The notes beneath the pieces were generated by a model, which had not been told where the DNA came from, searched no databases, and saw nothing but the letters and a program-made list of their open reading frames with translations. A stretch of DNA of 64,000 nucleotides. It comes from Spirochaetales bacterium (GTDB taxonomy: Bacteria; Spirochaetota; Spirochaetia; DSM-2461). The stretch covers positions 62,001-126,000 of the forward strand of contig JAKSCK010000240.1 of assembly GCA_022360655.1 (NCBI GenBank). The letters are read 5' to 3'. Made by a program: the position numbers and the translations under genes. Position 1 is the stretch's first letter. Each line of letters opens with the position of its first letter. Below, one piece after another: positions 17,737 through 27,641 of the stretch.

Positions 17737-19395
17737 TTAGGCTTTTTCCAGCTTCAGAGTCTCTGTGGGCTGATCACACACTTCGGAGGGGCCATAGTAC
17801 TGAATGGCACCAGGGAAGGTGTAAGCGGTTTCCATCGCCCATTTGTCCCGTTGTGCTGCAAAGGCTTTGAAGGGAGCTCCATCAAGCTCCACCAGGGCTT
17901 TGCGAATCACGGGTTTCTGTTCACCATGACGCTGTTCCATGTTCATCATCATGGTGAGAGGAACACCGCCGGGCACCCATTGGTTGGCACTTTTATGGAG
18001 GTTGGCCAGGTTGGAGATGTAACCGGTCAGGCCAGCAGACATGAGCAAGAAGGCGGAGAAGCCCAGCCCATAGCAGTAGTCGGCGTCAAAGTTGGAGGGG
18101 AAGGCACAGCGTCCTTCATAGCCAAAGAAGTGCGCTAAGGCGTTGAATTTACCAGCGTACTCACCTTTCCGGCGAAGGGAATCGAGTTTTTCACCCACAA
18201 CTTCAATCAGAAGCTTTTCTGTTTCAATCCGGGATACCTGGACATTGCCGTGGGGATCTCGGTCATCCAAAAGCTGCATCTGAATGCCCCGGGGAAGGGA
18301 GGAGAACACGTAAGAGGAATCCTTTGACAACTCTTTGTTCACCCATTCCCGCTGATCATCAACGGTTTTCTGTGCCGCAAAGTCATCAGCTTTTTTGGCC
18401 AGAAGGTCATTGAGTTCAGCAATGAGAGCACCTACTTCAGGAATAAACTCAATGAGACCTTCCGGAATAAGAGCCACACCAAAGTCCATGCCCTTGGCAG
18501 CGCGAGCGGCTACAACATCCACAATGGAGTTCACCACGTCCTCAAGGGACATGTTTTTCTCTTTCACCTCTTCGGAGATGATGGCAATGTTGGGCTGTGT
18601 CTGTAGAGCACATTCCAGACCAATGTGGCTGGCGCTTCGACCCATAAGTTTGATGAAGTGCCAGTACTTTTTGGCGGAGTTGGCATCTTTTTCAATGTTA
18701 CCAATGAGCTCAGAATAGGTTTTAGTGGCTGTGTCAAAACCAAAAGAAGTTTCGATGTGCTCGTTTTTGAGGTCGCCATCAATGGTTTTGGGGCAGCCTA
18801 CAACGGTGATGCCTGCATTCTTGGCTTTAAACCATTCCGCAAGAACGGCTCCGTTGGTATTGGAGTCATCACCACCAATCACCACCACGCCATCAATGCC
18901 ATGCTTGCGGCAGGTGGCCAAGCTTTTTTCAAACTGCTCTTCTGTTTCCAGCTTGGTTCGGCCGGAACCAATGATGTCAAAACCACCGGTATTGCGGTAG
19001 GCATCCATGATTTCATCAGTGATTTCCATCACATCATCATCAATGATGCCGGAGGGACCGCCCTTGAATCCGTAGAGCACACTCTGAGGGTTGGCTTTTT
19101 TCAGGGCATCAAAGAGACCGGCAATGACGTTATGGCCACCGGGGGCCTGACCGCCGGAAAGAATCACACCCAATTTCCGGACGGTACCAGCATTGGCATT
19201 TTCGCCCTTCACAAAACGGGCAATGGGTGCGCCGTAGGTGTGGGGGAACAGGCCTTTGAGGGCATCCTGGTCAGCCACGGACTCGGTGGCTTCACCAAGG
19301 CTCACAGCGATGGAGGCGATTTCATCGTTCAGAACGGTGGGCAGTTTGGGCTCATACGTATAACGAGCTTTCTGCAAGGGAGAGTATTCGGACAT
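17737..19395 (-). CDS. pfp: PPi-dependent 6-phosphofructokinase (long form)
   Basis: 552 residues from the ATG at 19395, which has AGGAG eight bases upstream. The open frame extends further upstream, but that part looks non-coding. [16 protein letters not shown] carries the Asp typical of PPi-dependent enzymes, and [11 protein letters not shown] is the catalytic loop. It matches the long-clade PFP of spirochaetes and plants. It catalyses reversible fructose-6-phosphate phosphorylation with pyrophosphate, a glycolytic energy saving common in anaerobes. It lies downstream of galK on the same strand. Confidence 0.95.
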   Translation of the reverse strand: MSEYSPLQKARYTYEPKLPTVLNDEIASIAVSLGEATESVADQDALKGLFPHTYGAPIARFVKGENANAGTVRKLGVILSGGQAPGGHNVIAGLFDALKKANPQSVLYGFKGGPSGIIDDDVMEITDEIMDAYRNTGGFDIIGSGRTKLETEEQFEKSLATCRKHGIDGVVVIGGDDSNTNGAVLAEWFKAKNAGITVVGCPKTIDGDLKNEHIETSFGFDTATKTYSELIGNIEKDANSAKKYWHFIKLMGRSASHIGLECALQTQPNIAIISEEVKEKNMSLEDVVNSIVDVVAARAAKGMDFGVALIPEGLIEFIPEVGALIAELNDLLAKKADDFAAQKTVDDQREWVNKELSKDSSYVFSSLPRGIQMQLLDDRDPHGNVQVSRIETEKLLIEVVGEKLDSLRRKGEYAGKFNALAHFFGYEGRCAFPSNFDADYCYGLGFSAFLLMSAGLTGYISNLANLHKSANQWVPGGVPLTMMMNMEQRHGEQKPVIRKALVELDGAPFKAFAAQRDKWAMETAYTFPGAIQYYGPSEVCDQPTETLKLEKA

Positions 19396-19585
19396 GGTCT
19401 TGCTCCTACAGGTTCTAGAGGTCATGGGGCCGGCGGTGAAAAAATGGCCAAAGCCCCCACTCATCATGATGTGTCTACGGGGGGGCGGGTCAAGAGGGAG
19501 AGCCCACCCCAGTTTCCTGGAGTCTGTGGGAGGAGGGAGGTCATATGCTCCTTCCCTCCGCACAGCATTTGCTCCTGGGACATCC

Positions 19586-20866
19586 CTATAAGGGATGCAG
19601 TTCTCCAGCGGGCAGAGGCCGAATGAAGAGGGGCACCACGGAGCCTTCTCCAAAGACGGGTTCCATCAGGTCCTGATATTCCTTCATCCGCTGAGCGGGG
19701 ATGTAGGCCTGAATGGTTCCGGCAAAACCTCCGCCATGAACACGAACAGCCCCATCCCCTTGGAGGAACTCCTCAGTCAGGGTCAGTGCCAAGGAAATGC
19801 CCTGATGCTCGGGGTGTGCGGGAGAAAAAATGTTCTGGAGACTGGACAGGGAGGAGTGACCAGAAGAACGGACTCCTTTCAAGTAATTGGACATTTCATT
19901 ATTTCTCAGAGCAGCGGCCATGGCATCCACCCGATGATTTTCACTATAGAAGTGGAGGGCTCTGAGCACGGCGCGTTCCCCATGCTCTTTTCTCAACTGG
20001 CCAATAGATGAACGGAATTCTTCTTCCTTGGCATCGTTGAGCACCTCTGCACCAAGGGAGGCGGCAATGGCCTTCATTTCCCCAGGAATGGCGGCATAAT
20101 CAGGAGTGAGATTGGCATGATCACCGCCTGTATCCACCACGGCAAGGGCATACCCTTCGGCGGCAAAATTGGCTTGGAGTGGGGTGATTTGAGGATTCGC
20201 AGGATTGGCAAAATCAATTTCCACCGCACCTCCAATGGAACAGGCACACTGATCGAGTAGACCACAGGGTTTCCCAAAGAATTGATTTTCCGCTTCCTGC
20301 CCAATGAGTGCCAAATCCACTGCGCTGAATTGTCCATCATTGAACAGTTCATTCATGATGGCTCCCACAAGAATCTCTAAGGCCGCAGAAGAACTCAGCC
20401 CAGATCCCTTGAGGACACGGCTGGTGGTGGTGGCTGTAAATCCGCCAATGGCCCCCTTCCGTGCAACAATCCCTGCTGCAATGCCACGGAGCAGAGACTC
20501 CGTTTTCCCTTCTTCATTTTTGTCTTTGTCCAAAGAGCTGAGGTTGATGCGGACGGCTGGATAGCCCTGGGAGACCACTTCTGCCACAGGTTCGTCCAAG
20601 AGTGTGACGGCGGCAATGGTATCAAGTTGAACTGAGGCTGCCAGCACCTTCCCATGATTGTGGTCTGTGTGGTTGCCGGAAAGTTCTGTTCGACCAGGAG
20701 CAGAGAACAAGCGAGGGGAGGCATCTCCAACCCGTTCTTGATGACGTGTAATCAGTTCGGTCCACCGTTTTTGGTGGAAGGCTGGGGATTCGCCACCATA
20801 GAGGGTGGTGAAGACTCCATCATAGCGTCCGTTGGCAATTTCCTCAGTGAGGGGGCTTTTGGTCAT
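19586..20866 (-). CDS. galK: Galactokinase
   Basis: A 426-residue GHMP kinase from ATG 20866, which has AAAGGAA upstream. [16 protein letters not shown] is the galactokinase signature. [16 protein letters not shown] is the GHMP ATP-binding motif, and [16 protein letters not shown] is motif 3. It phosphorylates galactose to galactose-1-phosphate, and so connects to the galactosidase genes further along. Its stop codon sits inside a small perfect hairpin (19581-19597, CATCCCT ATA AGGGATG). Confidence 0.95.
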   Translation of the reverse strand: MTKSPLTEEIANGRYDGVFTTLYGGESPAFHQKRWTELITRHQERVGDASPRLFSAPGRTELSGNHTDHNHGKVLAASVQLDTIAAVTLLDEPVAEVVSQGYPAVRINLSSLDKDKNEEGKTESLLRGIAAGIVARKGAIGGFTATTTSRVLKGSGLSSSAALEILVGAIMNELFNDGQFSAVDLALIGQEAENQFFGKPCGLLDQCACSIGGAVEIDFANPANPQITPLQANFAAEGYALAVVDTGGDHANLTPDYAAIPGEMKAIAASLGAEVLNDAKEEEFRSSIGQLRKEHGERAVLRALHFYSENHRVDAMAAALRNNEMSNYLKGVRSSGHSSLSSLQNIFSPAHPEHQGISLALTLTEEFLQGDGAVRVHGGGFAGTIQAYIPAQRMKEYQDLMEPVFGEGSVVPLFIRPLPAGELHPL

Positions 20867-21116
20867 ATGGGTTGTTCCTTTGGTAACGTTTTCAGAAAGG
20901 ATGGAGCATGATACCTGATGCTGGGTGGGGGACGCAAGATTAAAGAATTTGGAATGGAGAGATTCCATTGGAGTTGGAAATCAGGACAGTAGCAAAATGG
21001 TGAGCAAATCGTTCTCAATCAGAAGCACAGCCCGCATTCGAAAATAACTTAACAGGTCATGATGAAAGGTGTTTAAAAAATTTACTCGACAGGAATCCTT
21101 TCATATATTCTTATAT

Positions 21117-21755
21117 ATGGATGATGCAATATTGAATGAGGAACAGTCACTCAAACATATTCCTTCTGTCTCTCGTCCGGCCACGGCTCTTGATGGTTTG
21201 ATGGAAGAAATCTCTGGACGATGGAGTTCGCGGGCCATTGATGCTGAGAGAAGTGTTTCATGGGAGGTTTTGGAACGGTTGATTGAAGCAGCTCGCTGGG
21301 CACCCTCAGCAATGAATGGTCAACCTTGGCGATTCATGAGCTTTGGACCAGAAGATTCTCATGCCTTAGAACAGGCCAGGCGTGTATTAAAACCGGGAAA
21401 TGCGTGGGCAAAAAATGCCCCTCGACTGTTATTTGTTATGGCCAAGAAGAATCGGGGTGATACAGAAAAACCCAATGCTTTGGCCATGTATGAGACAGGG
21501 ATGGCCATGGGACAGATGGGAATCCAGGCTGTTCGAGAAGGCTTAGTCTTTCACCAAATGGCTGGTATCGACCGGGACCATTTTCGAATGTTATTCTCCA
21601 TTCCTGAAAACCTGGAGGTTGTTGTGGGCGTGGCTTTGGCTTTTCCTGGATCCGTCGCAACTGTCCCAGAAGAAAGACAGGAGTTGGAAACTGCTCCTCG
21701 GCAACGGCATATGCCCAAACAAATTCATGCTATGAATGGAGATATACCTCAATGA
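21117..21755 (+). CDS. Nitroreductase-family protein
   Basis: A flavin-binding nitroreductase fold. RWSSRAIDAERSVSWEVL and AARWAPSAMNGQPWRF are the N-terminal FMN motifs, and GMAMGQMGIQAVREGL lies in the core. The product is 212 residues from ATG 21117. A GTG at 21069 would add 16 residues, and a later ATG before EEISGRWS is also possible, because no start has a strong ribosome site. Substrate is unknown. It is coupled by ATGA to the CoA-binding protein gene. Confidence 0.87.
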   Translation: MDDAILNEEQSLKHIPSVSRPATALDGLMEEISGRWSSRAIDAERSVSWEVLERLIEAARWAPSAMNGQPWRFMSFGPEDSHALEQARRVLKPGNAWAKNAPRLLFVMAKKNRGDTEKPNALAMYETGMAMGQMGIQAVREGLVFHQMAGIDRDHFRMLFSIPENLEVVVGVALAFPGSVATVPEERQELETAPRQRHMPKQIHAMNGDIPQ

Positions 21756-22147
21756 GTATACAAAAAAGTCCTATAACGGCCGTTTTAGGCTACAGTCCTA
21801 AGGCCGATCGATACAGTTTTAAGGCCTTTCACCGTCTGCGAGAACATGGTCATCAGGCCATTCCCATTCGTCCTGCTGGGGGCGATGCTGATGGAGTTCC
21901 AGTGGCCAGAGACTTGGTAGAGGCTAAGAATCAGGCTGGTGATGCTGGGATTTCCACTTTAACACTTTATGTTCGCCCCTCCTTGCTTGAAGCTATGGTG
22001 GAAGAAATTCTTGCAGCCCAGCCAGGTCGGGTGATTTTTAATCCTGGGACAGAAAGTGCGCCCTTGCAGCACGCTCTTGATCAGGCCGGTATCCCCTGGA
22101 TGGAAGCCTGCACATTGGTTCTCCTCAGCACTGGACAGTATGATTAG
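21752..22147 (+). CDS. CoA-binding domain protein (YccU-like)
   Basis: A 131-residue Rossmann-type protein of the CoA-binding family. AVLGYSPKADRYSFKAFHRL is the nucleotide-binding N-terminal motif, and VIFNPGTESAPLQHALDQAG is the late family motif. YccU-like proteins bind CoA, but their cellular role is undefined. Overlap with the nitroreductase gene points to joint expression. The transcript ends at the hairpin at 22171-22203. Confidence 0.87.
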   Translation: MSIQKSPITAVLGYSPKADRYSFKAFHRLREHGHQAIPIRPAGGDADGVPVARDLVEAKNQAGDAGISTLTLYVRPSLLEAMVEEILAAQPGRVIFNPGTESAPLQHALDQAGIPWMEACTLVLLSTGQYD

Positions 22148-22170
22148 TTTTTTTTGTTTTTGAAGAATTG

Positions 22171-22207
22171 AGATCGACCCCCAGGCCATGCCTGGGGGTC
22201 TTTTTTG
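22171..22207 (+). terminator. GATCGACC hairpin, copy 2, with T run
   Basis: GATCGACCCCCAGGC, a three-base loop, GCCTGGGGGTC and then TTTTTT. This is a complete intrinsic terminator for the CoA-binding gene and carries the conserved GATC 5' flank seen in six other copies. It also lies at the convergent end of dsbD. Confidence 0.9.
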
Positions 22208-22212
22208 TTTCA

Positions 22213-24042
22213 TTAAAGTTGGTTGAGTGCGTCTTTCATCATGTCGGTGGTGAGAATTTCAGGGAACACGATGGGCTGTTCTCCTGGAACATAAAGGACA
22301 TAAAGGGGCACACCTGCACGGCCAAAGTCGGCAAGCCAACGAGTGAGAGTGGCATCATAGGCGGTGAGGTCTGCTTTGACATGAACAATCTTGTACTTCT
22401 TCATCAATTGCTGAATCTCAGAAGCTTTGATGACCCGTTGGTTGAGTTTGCACGTGGTGCACCAAGCGGCTGTGAATTCTAAGAAGACGGGTTCCTGTTG
22501 CTCAATTCGTGAAAGAAGATCGTCTTCCTCAAAGGGAATCCAATTTTCTCCTGAGATTCTTTGGGCCGTGGCTCCTCCTTCTTGGCCTTTCCAGTCCACA
22601 ACTGTGATCGCTGTTGAGAGTGCCAGGACAAGGGCTAAAATTTGACCAGTGATGCGCCACCATCGTGAGGCCGTGGGTTTTCGGGCTTGGCCAAGAATCC
22701 AGGCACTGAAGGCCACAATCAAAAGCCACCAAAGGGCACGTTCCCAGGTGAGGGGAGCCAGTTTTGCATAGGTGGTGAAGAGATATATTGCTGTTCCCAC
22801 CAGGAGGAAGCCCATGGCCTCTTTGAATACAATCATCCAATTTCCAGGCTTGGGAAGCCGTTCAATGGCTTTGGGCCAGATGCCTAAAAGAAGGAAGGGG
22901 AGCCCTAAACCCAGGCCAACACTGGTAAAGATGAGGATGATGATGATGGCCGTTTGGGTGAATGCAAAGCCCAAGGCTGCACCCAAGAAGGGAGCCGTGC
23001 AGGGAGTGGCTACCAGAACGGCAAATATCCCGGTGAGGAAGCTTCCAGCATACCCCCCCTTGGCTCCAGCCGCTGCTGCTCCTTCCACGCTTTTCTTTGG
23101 AGCTTCAATCACATACACATCAAACATGCTCAGGGCAAAGGTCCATATGATGGCCACGAGAGCCAGAACAAAAGCAGGGGATTGGAATTGGAATCCCCAT
23201 CCTAAGAGTGTTCCGGAGGCTTTTAGTGCAATGATGATGCCAGCCAATACCCAGAAGCTGGCAATGATTCCAGCCACATAGAGCCAAGAATGCATCAGTA
23301 TGGCTCGTCGATCTTGACCAGCTTGCTTCACCAAGTTAAGGGCTTTGACGGAGAGAAGCGGCAGGACACAGGGCATGATGTTGAGCAGGATTCCTCCCAC
23401 AAAGGCCATGGCCAAGAAGAGCAGAAGGCTATGCCATGGTGTTTCAGCCGTTGGCCCAGGAGTGCTTTGGATTTCTCCTAAAGGTTCCTCAGCCATTTTT
23501 GCATTCCAATCCAACACAGCTTGAACCTCGGAGCTGATGAGCCTAGGAGCAAGGGTGGGATCAAAAACAATCTGGTGCTGCTCGCTATCAGGGAAAAGGC
23601 AGGTCCCATTCTCATCACATATTTGGAAGAGGGCATCAAGAGTGAGTTCTTGGACAGGAGGATTGGGAGCTGTCCGAAATTCAAGTACAACGATTGTTTC
23701 ATCAAAGTATTCCAGTAAGCCATCTTTGATGATGGGCTGGGCCTTCATGGCACTGCCGTATATCACCCCTGAGGTGCTCATGGGTTTGAGTGTGAAAAAC
23801 TCTTGGTCATCAATCTGATGATATCCTTCAGGGTAGATGTAGCGTACAGATATGTACCCAGTCAGAGTATCAGGATTCCAGTAAGTCACTTCTGCCTGAG
23901 TCTCTGCCCGAGGGATTTCGCCAAGAATATTTTCCTCACTATTGAAGAAGGAAAAGCTTTCACCTTCACTTTCCTGTCCCATGACCTGGTTCGTCAAAAG
24001 GAAAAAGAAGAGAGTGAGGCAACTGAGGAATACAAACTTCAT
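22213..24042 (-). CDS. dsbD: DsbD-like thiol:disulfide interchange protein
   Basis: About 609 residues. A signal peptide (MKFVFLSCLTLFFFLLTN) leads an N-terminal DsbD-alpha-like periplasmic domain. A membrane domain follows with about eight helices and the paired cysteines in NIMPCVLPLL and ATPCTAPFLG. A C-terminal thioredoxin domain has AAWCTTCKLN. It carries electrons from cytoplasmic thioredoxin to periplasmic thiols. ATG 24042 is preferred; an ATG at 24063 lies almost directly behind a TATACT box at 24071-24076, which would leave almost no leader. Confidence 0.92.
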   Translation of the reverse strand: MKFVFLSCLTLFFFLLTNQVMGQESEGESFSFFNSEENILGEIPRAETQAEVTYWNPDTLTGYISVRYIYPEGYHQIDDQEFFTLKPMSTSGVIYGSAMKAQPIIKDGLLEYFDETIVVLEFRTAPNPPVQELTLDALFQICDENGTCLFPDSEQHQIVFDPTLAPRLISSEVQAVLDWNAKMAEEPLGEIQSTPGPTAETPWHSLLLFLAMAFVGGILLNIMPCVLPLLSVKALNLVKQAGQDRRAILMHSWLYVAGIIASFWVLAGIIIALKASGTLLGWGFQFQSPAFVLALVAIIWTFALSMFDVYVIEAPKKSVEGAAAAGAKGGYAGSFLTGIFAVLVATPCTAPFLGAALGFAFTQTAIIIILIFTSVGLGLGLPFLLLGIWPKAIERLPKPGNWMIVFKEAMGFLLVGTAIYLFTTYAKLAPLTWERALWWLLIVAFSAWILGQARKPTASRWWRITGQILALVLALSTAITVVDWKGQEGGATAQRISGENWIPFEEDDLLSRIEQQEPVFLEFTAAWCTTCKLNQRVIKASEIQQLMKKYKIVHVKADLTAYDATLTRWLADFGRAGVPLYVLYVPGEQPIVFPEILTTDMMKDALNQL

Positions 24043-24280
24043 CAATCTTGCTGAGTTTCTCATGTTATGGAGTATAGTTCGTGATTTGAAATATCCGAAG
24101 TTTAGTATATTGAGATTCTTATACAGTTTTGTTAGGAATGACTATTTTTCTCTCACCCCATTGATTGCTGTAGAAAGAAAAGTGTTGAAATGATTCCCTT
24201 CATGCAAGGGAAAAAAACAGTGTTCGAAAAAAAGTATTTCCTGATTGATAAAGTTCTTAGAAAGATTTTGTCAGAATCAC

Positions 24281-24309
24281 TTGTCAGGATGGGGTGGGAT
24301 ATGTATTAT
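24281..24309 (+). promoter_or_regulatory. Strong sigma70-type promoter of the tRNA cluster
   Basis: TTGTCA (24281-24286), 17 bases, TATTAT (24304-24309), about 10 bases before the first tRNA. Both boxes are near consensus. Confidence 0.75.
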
Positions 24310-24318
24310 ACCTCCCGC

Positions 24319-24392
24319 GGGCGGATAGCTCAGCTGGTTAGAGTACCGGTCTTACACACCGGTGGTCCAGGGTTCGAATCCCTGTCCGCCCA
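24319..24392 (+). tRNA. tRNA-Val (anticodon TAC)
   Basis: Cloverleaf with acceptor stem GGGCGGA/TCCGCCC, D-loop AGCTCAGCTGGTTAGAG, anticodon stem-loop ACCGGTCTTACACACCGGT with anticodon TAC, and T-loop GGTTCGAATCC. The discriminator base is A, and CCA is not encoded. Confidence 0.97.
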
Positions 24393-24486
24393 TCCGCATT
24401 TCTGGTTCAGGCTTGTTCTGAATCAAGACTATGCAGAATTGGGTGCATTGACCCTGGAGGTGAGAACCTCCTAAAATGCAGATATT

Positions 24487-24559
24487 CGGAATGTAGCCCA
24501 GCGGCTAGGGCACCTGCTTTGGGAGCAGGAGATCGGAGGTTCGAGTCCTCTCATTCCGA
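24487..24559 (+). tRNA. tRNA-Pro (anticodon TGG)
   Basis: Acceptor stem CGGAATG/CATTCCG, anticodon arm CCTGCTTTGGGAGCAGG with anticodon TGG, and T-loop GGTTCGAGTCC. Discriminator A; CCA is not encoded. Confidence 0.97.
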
Positions 24560-24566
24560 CTTAAAT

Positions 24567-24590
24567 AGCCGCGAATATGCGGCTCTTTTT
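24567..24590 (+). terminator. Terminator-like hairpin between tRNA-Pro and tRNA-Arg
   Basis: AGCCGC GAATAT GCGGCT followed by CTTTTT, eight bases after tRNA-Pro. It may end the tRNA-Val/tRNA-Pro transcript or allow partial read-through into tRNA-Arg, for which no separate strong promoter is evident. Confidence 0.75.
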
Positions 24591-24616
24591 GTTCCTGGCC
24601 CGAACAGGAGTTTCGA

Positions 24617-24690
24617 GCGCCCATAGCTCAGCTGGATAGAGCATCGGCCTTCTAAGCCGAGGGTCGCAGGTTCGAGTCCTGCTGGGCGTA
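24617..24690 (+). tRNA. tRNA-Arg (anticodon TCT)
   Basis: Acceptor stem GCGCCCA/TGGGCGT with one G-T pair at the end, anticodon arm TCGGCCTTCTAAGCCGA with anticodon TCT, and T-loop GGTTCGAGTCC. Discriminator A; CCA is not encoded. Confidence 0.96.
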
Positions 24691-25138
24691 ATTTCTCAAC
24701 TCAATCCTCTCCCTTGCAGAAAAAATCAGATTTCTCTTTAGGATTTTCAATCCTGGGAATTTCATCTATTCAAAGAAAAACAAATTGACATCTTGAAGAG
24801 AATGGAAGGCATGGTTTTTTGCCATTTTCTCATCCTTATCATTGATTTTTAGTGAATGAGGAAAAGTCAGAATTGGTATATAGCAAAAAATATTCTCCAT
24901 ATTGTGGACCATGAAAAACATGATCTGGAATCAAATCTCTCAAATAATTCCACTCTTTTGTGTGAATGTTTTCTCTTTCCTTCGCTGGTGAACCTGTTAT
25001 GATGACCTCGTCCTGAAAAGGTTTTCAGGACTGATACGGACTGGATGCATTTGACTGTCTATGAACAACTTAAAACCATTTCTTCAGGGGAGGTTTTCAA
25101 CACCTTCATTGATGGAATGGTAACGAAAGGATGAAGGA
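24691..25138 (+). promoter_or_regulatory. AT-rich 448-base intergenic region with promoter and palindrome
   Basis: No gene is visible here. Near its end an extended -10 (TGTTATGAT, 24995-25003) is followed at once by the palindrome TCCTGAAAAGGTTTTCAGGA (25011-25030), where transcription would start. This arrangement suggests an operator controlling the sugar-enzyme gene at 25139. The rest is AT-rich with no other structure I can support. Confidence 0.5.
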
Positions 25139-27106
25139 ATGAAACCACTCTTTACTGTTGAAAATAATCAGGAATCCTGGGGAATTCGCACAGAGTCTGG
25201 AATTCTTGCTCACCGTCTTCTTCCGCAATTTATTGATGAGAATCAGCAAAGTCGTACTCTTCAATGTGTTGATTCACAACAGAATGAAGATGGGGGGGAA
25301 TGGATTTATGAAGGTGACGGATGGCGAATGGTGGAAACCATCACGTTTCGGGATGAAGAAACACTCCAAATCCATCAAGAGTGGACGTCCAAGGCCTTTG
25401 GAGAGCAGAAAGGGTGGATGGTCTTTGATGTAGCAAACCTCCGAAAAGCGCAGTCCTATTTGATTCCTGCTGTGAGTTATGACGGAAATGTTTTTGGTGG
25501 TGGAAAAGAACCAAAGGGTTTAGAGCGGAATGGCAAATCATGGATATTTTCTGGGGATCGAACGGCCCTTCCAGGAGCCACATTCACAGAAGACCATGAA
25601 TACTGCCTTGGTCTGTATTCGCGATTTACTGGGCAGGCAAAGAGTGATGGATTGGCTTGTGGATTGCGAAAAGAAGGTGATGGGATGATTCATCATCTCT
25701 CATGGCCTGCCCGAGAACTCCCTGAGGTGTATCAACGCCGAGATCGGTATGCCTCCCCTCAAAACACACCAGGAAGCTATGCCCCTGGTTCCCAGACTGT
25801 GCGTTATGCCCTTCTTCATGTTGGGAAGGTTTCCACACCACGTTATGGCTGGACGGCTGCCTTTGATCGAGCTTGGCCCCATTTTCGTCAAGAAAAACAG
25901 CTTGATCGATCCGCTGAAGAGGTCTGGGACTTGGGTATTGCCTATGCAAAGTCCTTGATTCATCCCAAAAACCATTTGGTTCAGATTGGGATGCGCACCA
26001 AAGGAAAAAAGGATTGGGAACCTCGCCCCTTTCATCGCTATGAGATTGGTTGGTGTGGTCAGAATGCATCCCTGGCAGTGGCATTTATGGAGGATGCGCA
26101 GAAAAGAGGACATCAAGAGGCCTTTGCCCAAGGTGAACGCATCTTGGATTTCTGGTGTTCAAAGGCGCATGGTAAAACGGGACTCATTCCGGTTGAGTTT
26201 GATTTACATCCTCAAGAACCTCAACTCGCCCCTGTTGCCGATTCATGCAATTTGAGTTGGGCTCTCTGGTGGCTCCTACGTGGAGTGGACGTGGCTTCCA
26301 AGGCTGGAATCTCAAAACCTCTTTGGGAGAATACTGCCCAAAATATTGCGCAATTTTTTGTCAAAAACTTTCATGAAGAGCATCTATTTGGAAGTAAATG
26401 GCTGGTAAAAAAGGGCACATTGGCGGCCGGAGGTGGCAGCATCGGAGCCTTTGTGGTACCCGCTCTTTTGGTGGCTTATGAGCATTGGAAGGATGAGTCC
26501 ATGCTTGATGTGGCTGTTCGTGGATTCTGGGGTTATGTCGAACGTGATCTCGATGCCATGCGTTGTGGTGGAGGAGCGTTGGATACAGGGTGCATTGATA
26601 AAGAAAGTGGTTGGCCTCTTCTTCGTGCTGGGCTTCAATTGTATGAACTCACAAAGGAAGAACGCTATCTTGATGCCGCTCAACGTGCAGCCTATTTTAT
26701 TTTGAGCTGGATGATTCATGAGAGTCGTGTCACCGATGAGGATTTTGAGGCTGCTGGGTATTCCCCTTATGGCGGAACCTCAGTGTCTGCCCAGCACCAT
26801 CATCTGGATCCTTGGGGTGCATTGATTGCTGGAGATTGGCTGCATTTGTCCCAAATCACGGGGGACAAGGCCTGGGCAGAACGGGCTCGGGCGACTTGGG
26901 GAAATGCGATTCATGGAATTTCTGATGGAAATTTGGTGATCCATAACCGTGTGCGCCCCATTGGATCTCAAAACGAGGCCTACTTCCATTGTGATTGGCG
27001 GTTTGAGAATCAACAGGGACGCATGAATGACTGGATGGTGGCCTGGCCTACAGCATTTCGATTGGTCACATTGATGGAAAGCCAAGACTGGAAAAACTGG
27101 TCATAA
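25139..27106 (+). CDS. Putative (alpha/alpha)6-barrel carbohydrate-active enzyme
   Basis: 655 residues, no signal peptide, so cytoplasmic. The N-terminal about 240 residues look beta-rich. The C-terminal part has repeated helical segments with aromatic and acidic clusters (YEIGWCGQNASLAVAF, DTGCIDKESGWPLLRAGLQL, AQHHHLDPWGALIAGDWL) like an (alpha/alpha)6 toroid glycosidase or lyase. I cannot name the family. It sits apart from the fucosidase/galactosidase operon but in the same island, which supports oligosaccharide breakdown. The short leader has AAGGATGAAGG before the ATG. Confidence 0.65.
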   Translation: MKPLFTVENNQESWGIRTESGILAHRLLPQFIDENQQSRTLQCVDSQQNEDGGEWIYEGDGWRMVETITFRDEETLQIHQEWTSKAFGEQKGWMVFDVANLRKAQSYLIPAVSYDGNVFGGGKEPKGLERNGKSWIFSGDRTALPGATFTEDHEYCLGLYSRFTGQAKSDGLACGLRKEGDGMIHHLSWPARELPEVYQRRDRYASPQNTPGSYAPGSQTVRYALLHVGKVSTPRYGWTAAFDRAWPHFRQEKQLDRSAEEVWDLGIAYAKSLIHPKNHLVQIGMRTKGKKDWEPRPFHRYEIGWCGQNASLAVAFMEDAQKRGHQEAFAQGERILDFWCSKAHGKTGLIPVEFDLHPQEPQLAPVADSCNLSWALWWLLRGVDVASKAGISKPLWENTAQNIAQFFVKNFHEEHLFGSKWLVKKGTLAAGGGSIGAFVVPALLVAYEHWKDESMLDVAVRGFWGYVERDLDAMRCGGGALDTGCIDKESGWPLLRAGLQLYELTKEERYLDAAQRAAYFILSWMIHESRVTDEDFEAAGYSPYGGTSVSAQHHHLDPWGALIAGDWLHLSQITGDKAWAERARATWGNAIHGISDGNLVIHNRVRPIGSQNEAYFHCDWRFENQQGRMNDWMVAWPTAFRLVTLMESQDWKNWS

Positions 27107-27149
27107 AGAAAAAGCCCTTCTTTGGTAAGTGATTACCTTGGAAGGGCTT
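27107..27149 (-). terminator. Terminator of tRNA-Gly, probably bidirectional
   Basis: AAGCCCTTC (27112-27120) pairs with GAAGGGCTT (27141-27149), with an inner GGTAA/TTACC stem. On the minus strand it follows tRNA-Gly and ends in TTTTTCTTT. On the plus strand it lies just after the gene at 25139 but lacks a T run. Confidence 0.75.
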
Positions 27150-27155
27150 GGTTAA

Positions 27156-27227
27156 AGCGTCTGAAGGGAATCGAACCCTCGTCTCCAGCTTGGGAAGCTG
27201 GGGTAATAGCCATTATACGACAGACGC
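27156..27227 (-). tRNA. tRNA-Gly (anticodon CCC)
   Basis: Minus-strand cloverleaf: acceptor GCGTCTG/CAGACGC, anticodon arm CCAGCTTCCCAAGCTGG with anticodon CCC, and T-loop GGTTCGATTCC. Discriminator T; CCA is not encoded. Confidence 0.96.
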
Positions 27228-27241
27228 ATCATGCGAGAGTC

Positions 27242-27271
27242 ATAGTATTCCCCTCTGCCTGGTGTGGTCAA
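27242..27271 (-). promoter_or_regulatory. Promoter of tRNA-Gly
   Basis: On the minus strand, TTGACC (27271-27266), 18 bases, TACTAT (27247-27242), ending 15 bases before the tRNA. Confidence 0.6.
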
Positions 27272-27340
27272 TAAGTCCTGGAAAAAAACAACATTTTGTG
27301 ATGCTTGACCCAGGTGATCTCGAGGGGTACAAATAGCTTT

Positions 27341-27616
27341 ATGGAATGGAAAGCTAGTCATATACTTGTCAAAGATCGAAATCTTGCTCAGCAGATTTTA
27401 CGCCAGCTGAAGCAAGGAGCTCGGTTTGAAATTTTGGCCCAACAACACTCCACTTGTCCCAGTCGAACTAAGGGGGGAGATTTAGGGTGGTTTGGGCCTG
27501 GACAGATGGTGGGGGCCTTTGAGGCGGCCTGCAAACGTTTATCTCCTGGATCTCTTTCCGATGTGGTGCAAACCCAGTTTGGGTATCATGTGATTCGTCT
27601 CACAGGCCGACGATAG
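27341..27616 (+). CDS. Parvulin-type peptidyl-prolyl isomerase
   Basis: A 91-residue single-domain PpiC-type rotamase with the family hallmarks: ASHILVKDRNLAQQIL at the start, CPSRTKGGDLGWFGPGQMV in the middle, and VQTQFGYHVIRLTGRR at the end. No signal peptide, so a cytoplasmic proline isomerase like E. coli PpiC. ATG 27341 is chosen because the rotamase domain begins immediately after it; the open frame starts 36 bases earlier. Confidence 0.92.
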   Translation: MEWKASHILVKDRNLAQQILRQLKQGARFEILAQQHSTCPSRTKGGDLGWFGPGQMVGAFEAACKRLSPGSLSDVVQTQFGYHVIRLTGRR

Positions 27617-27641
27617 AAATACTCATGGTTTCCTTGTGAGA

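Noticed and set aside
18625-19626. Plus-strand open frame of 333 codons opposite pfp
   Set aside because: It is a shadow of pfp, with no ribosome site, and its protein resembles no family.
24190-24474. Open frame spanning tRNA-Val
   Set aside because: It runs through a tRNA gene and its promoter, so it cannot be a real coding region.
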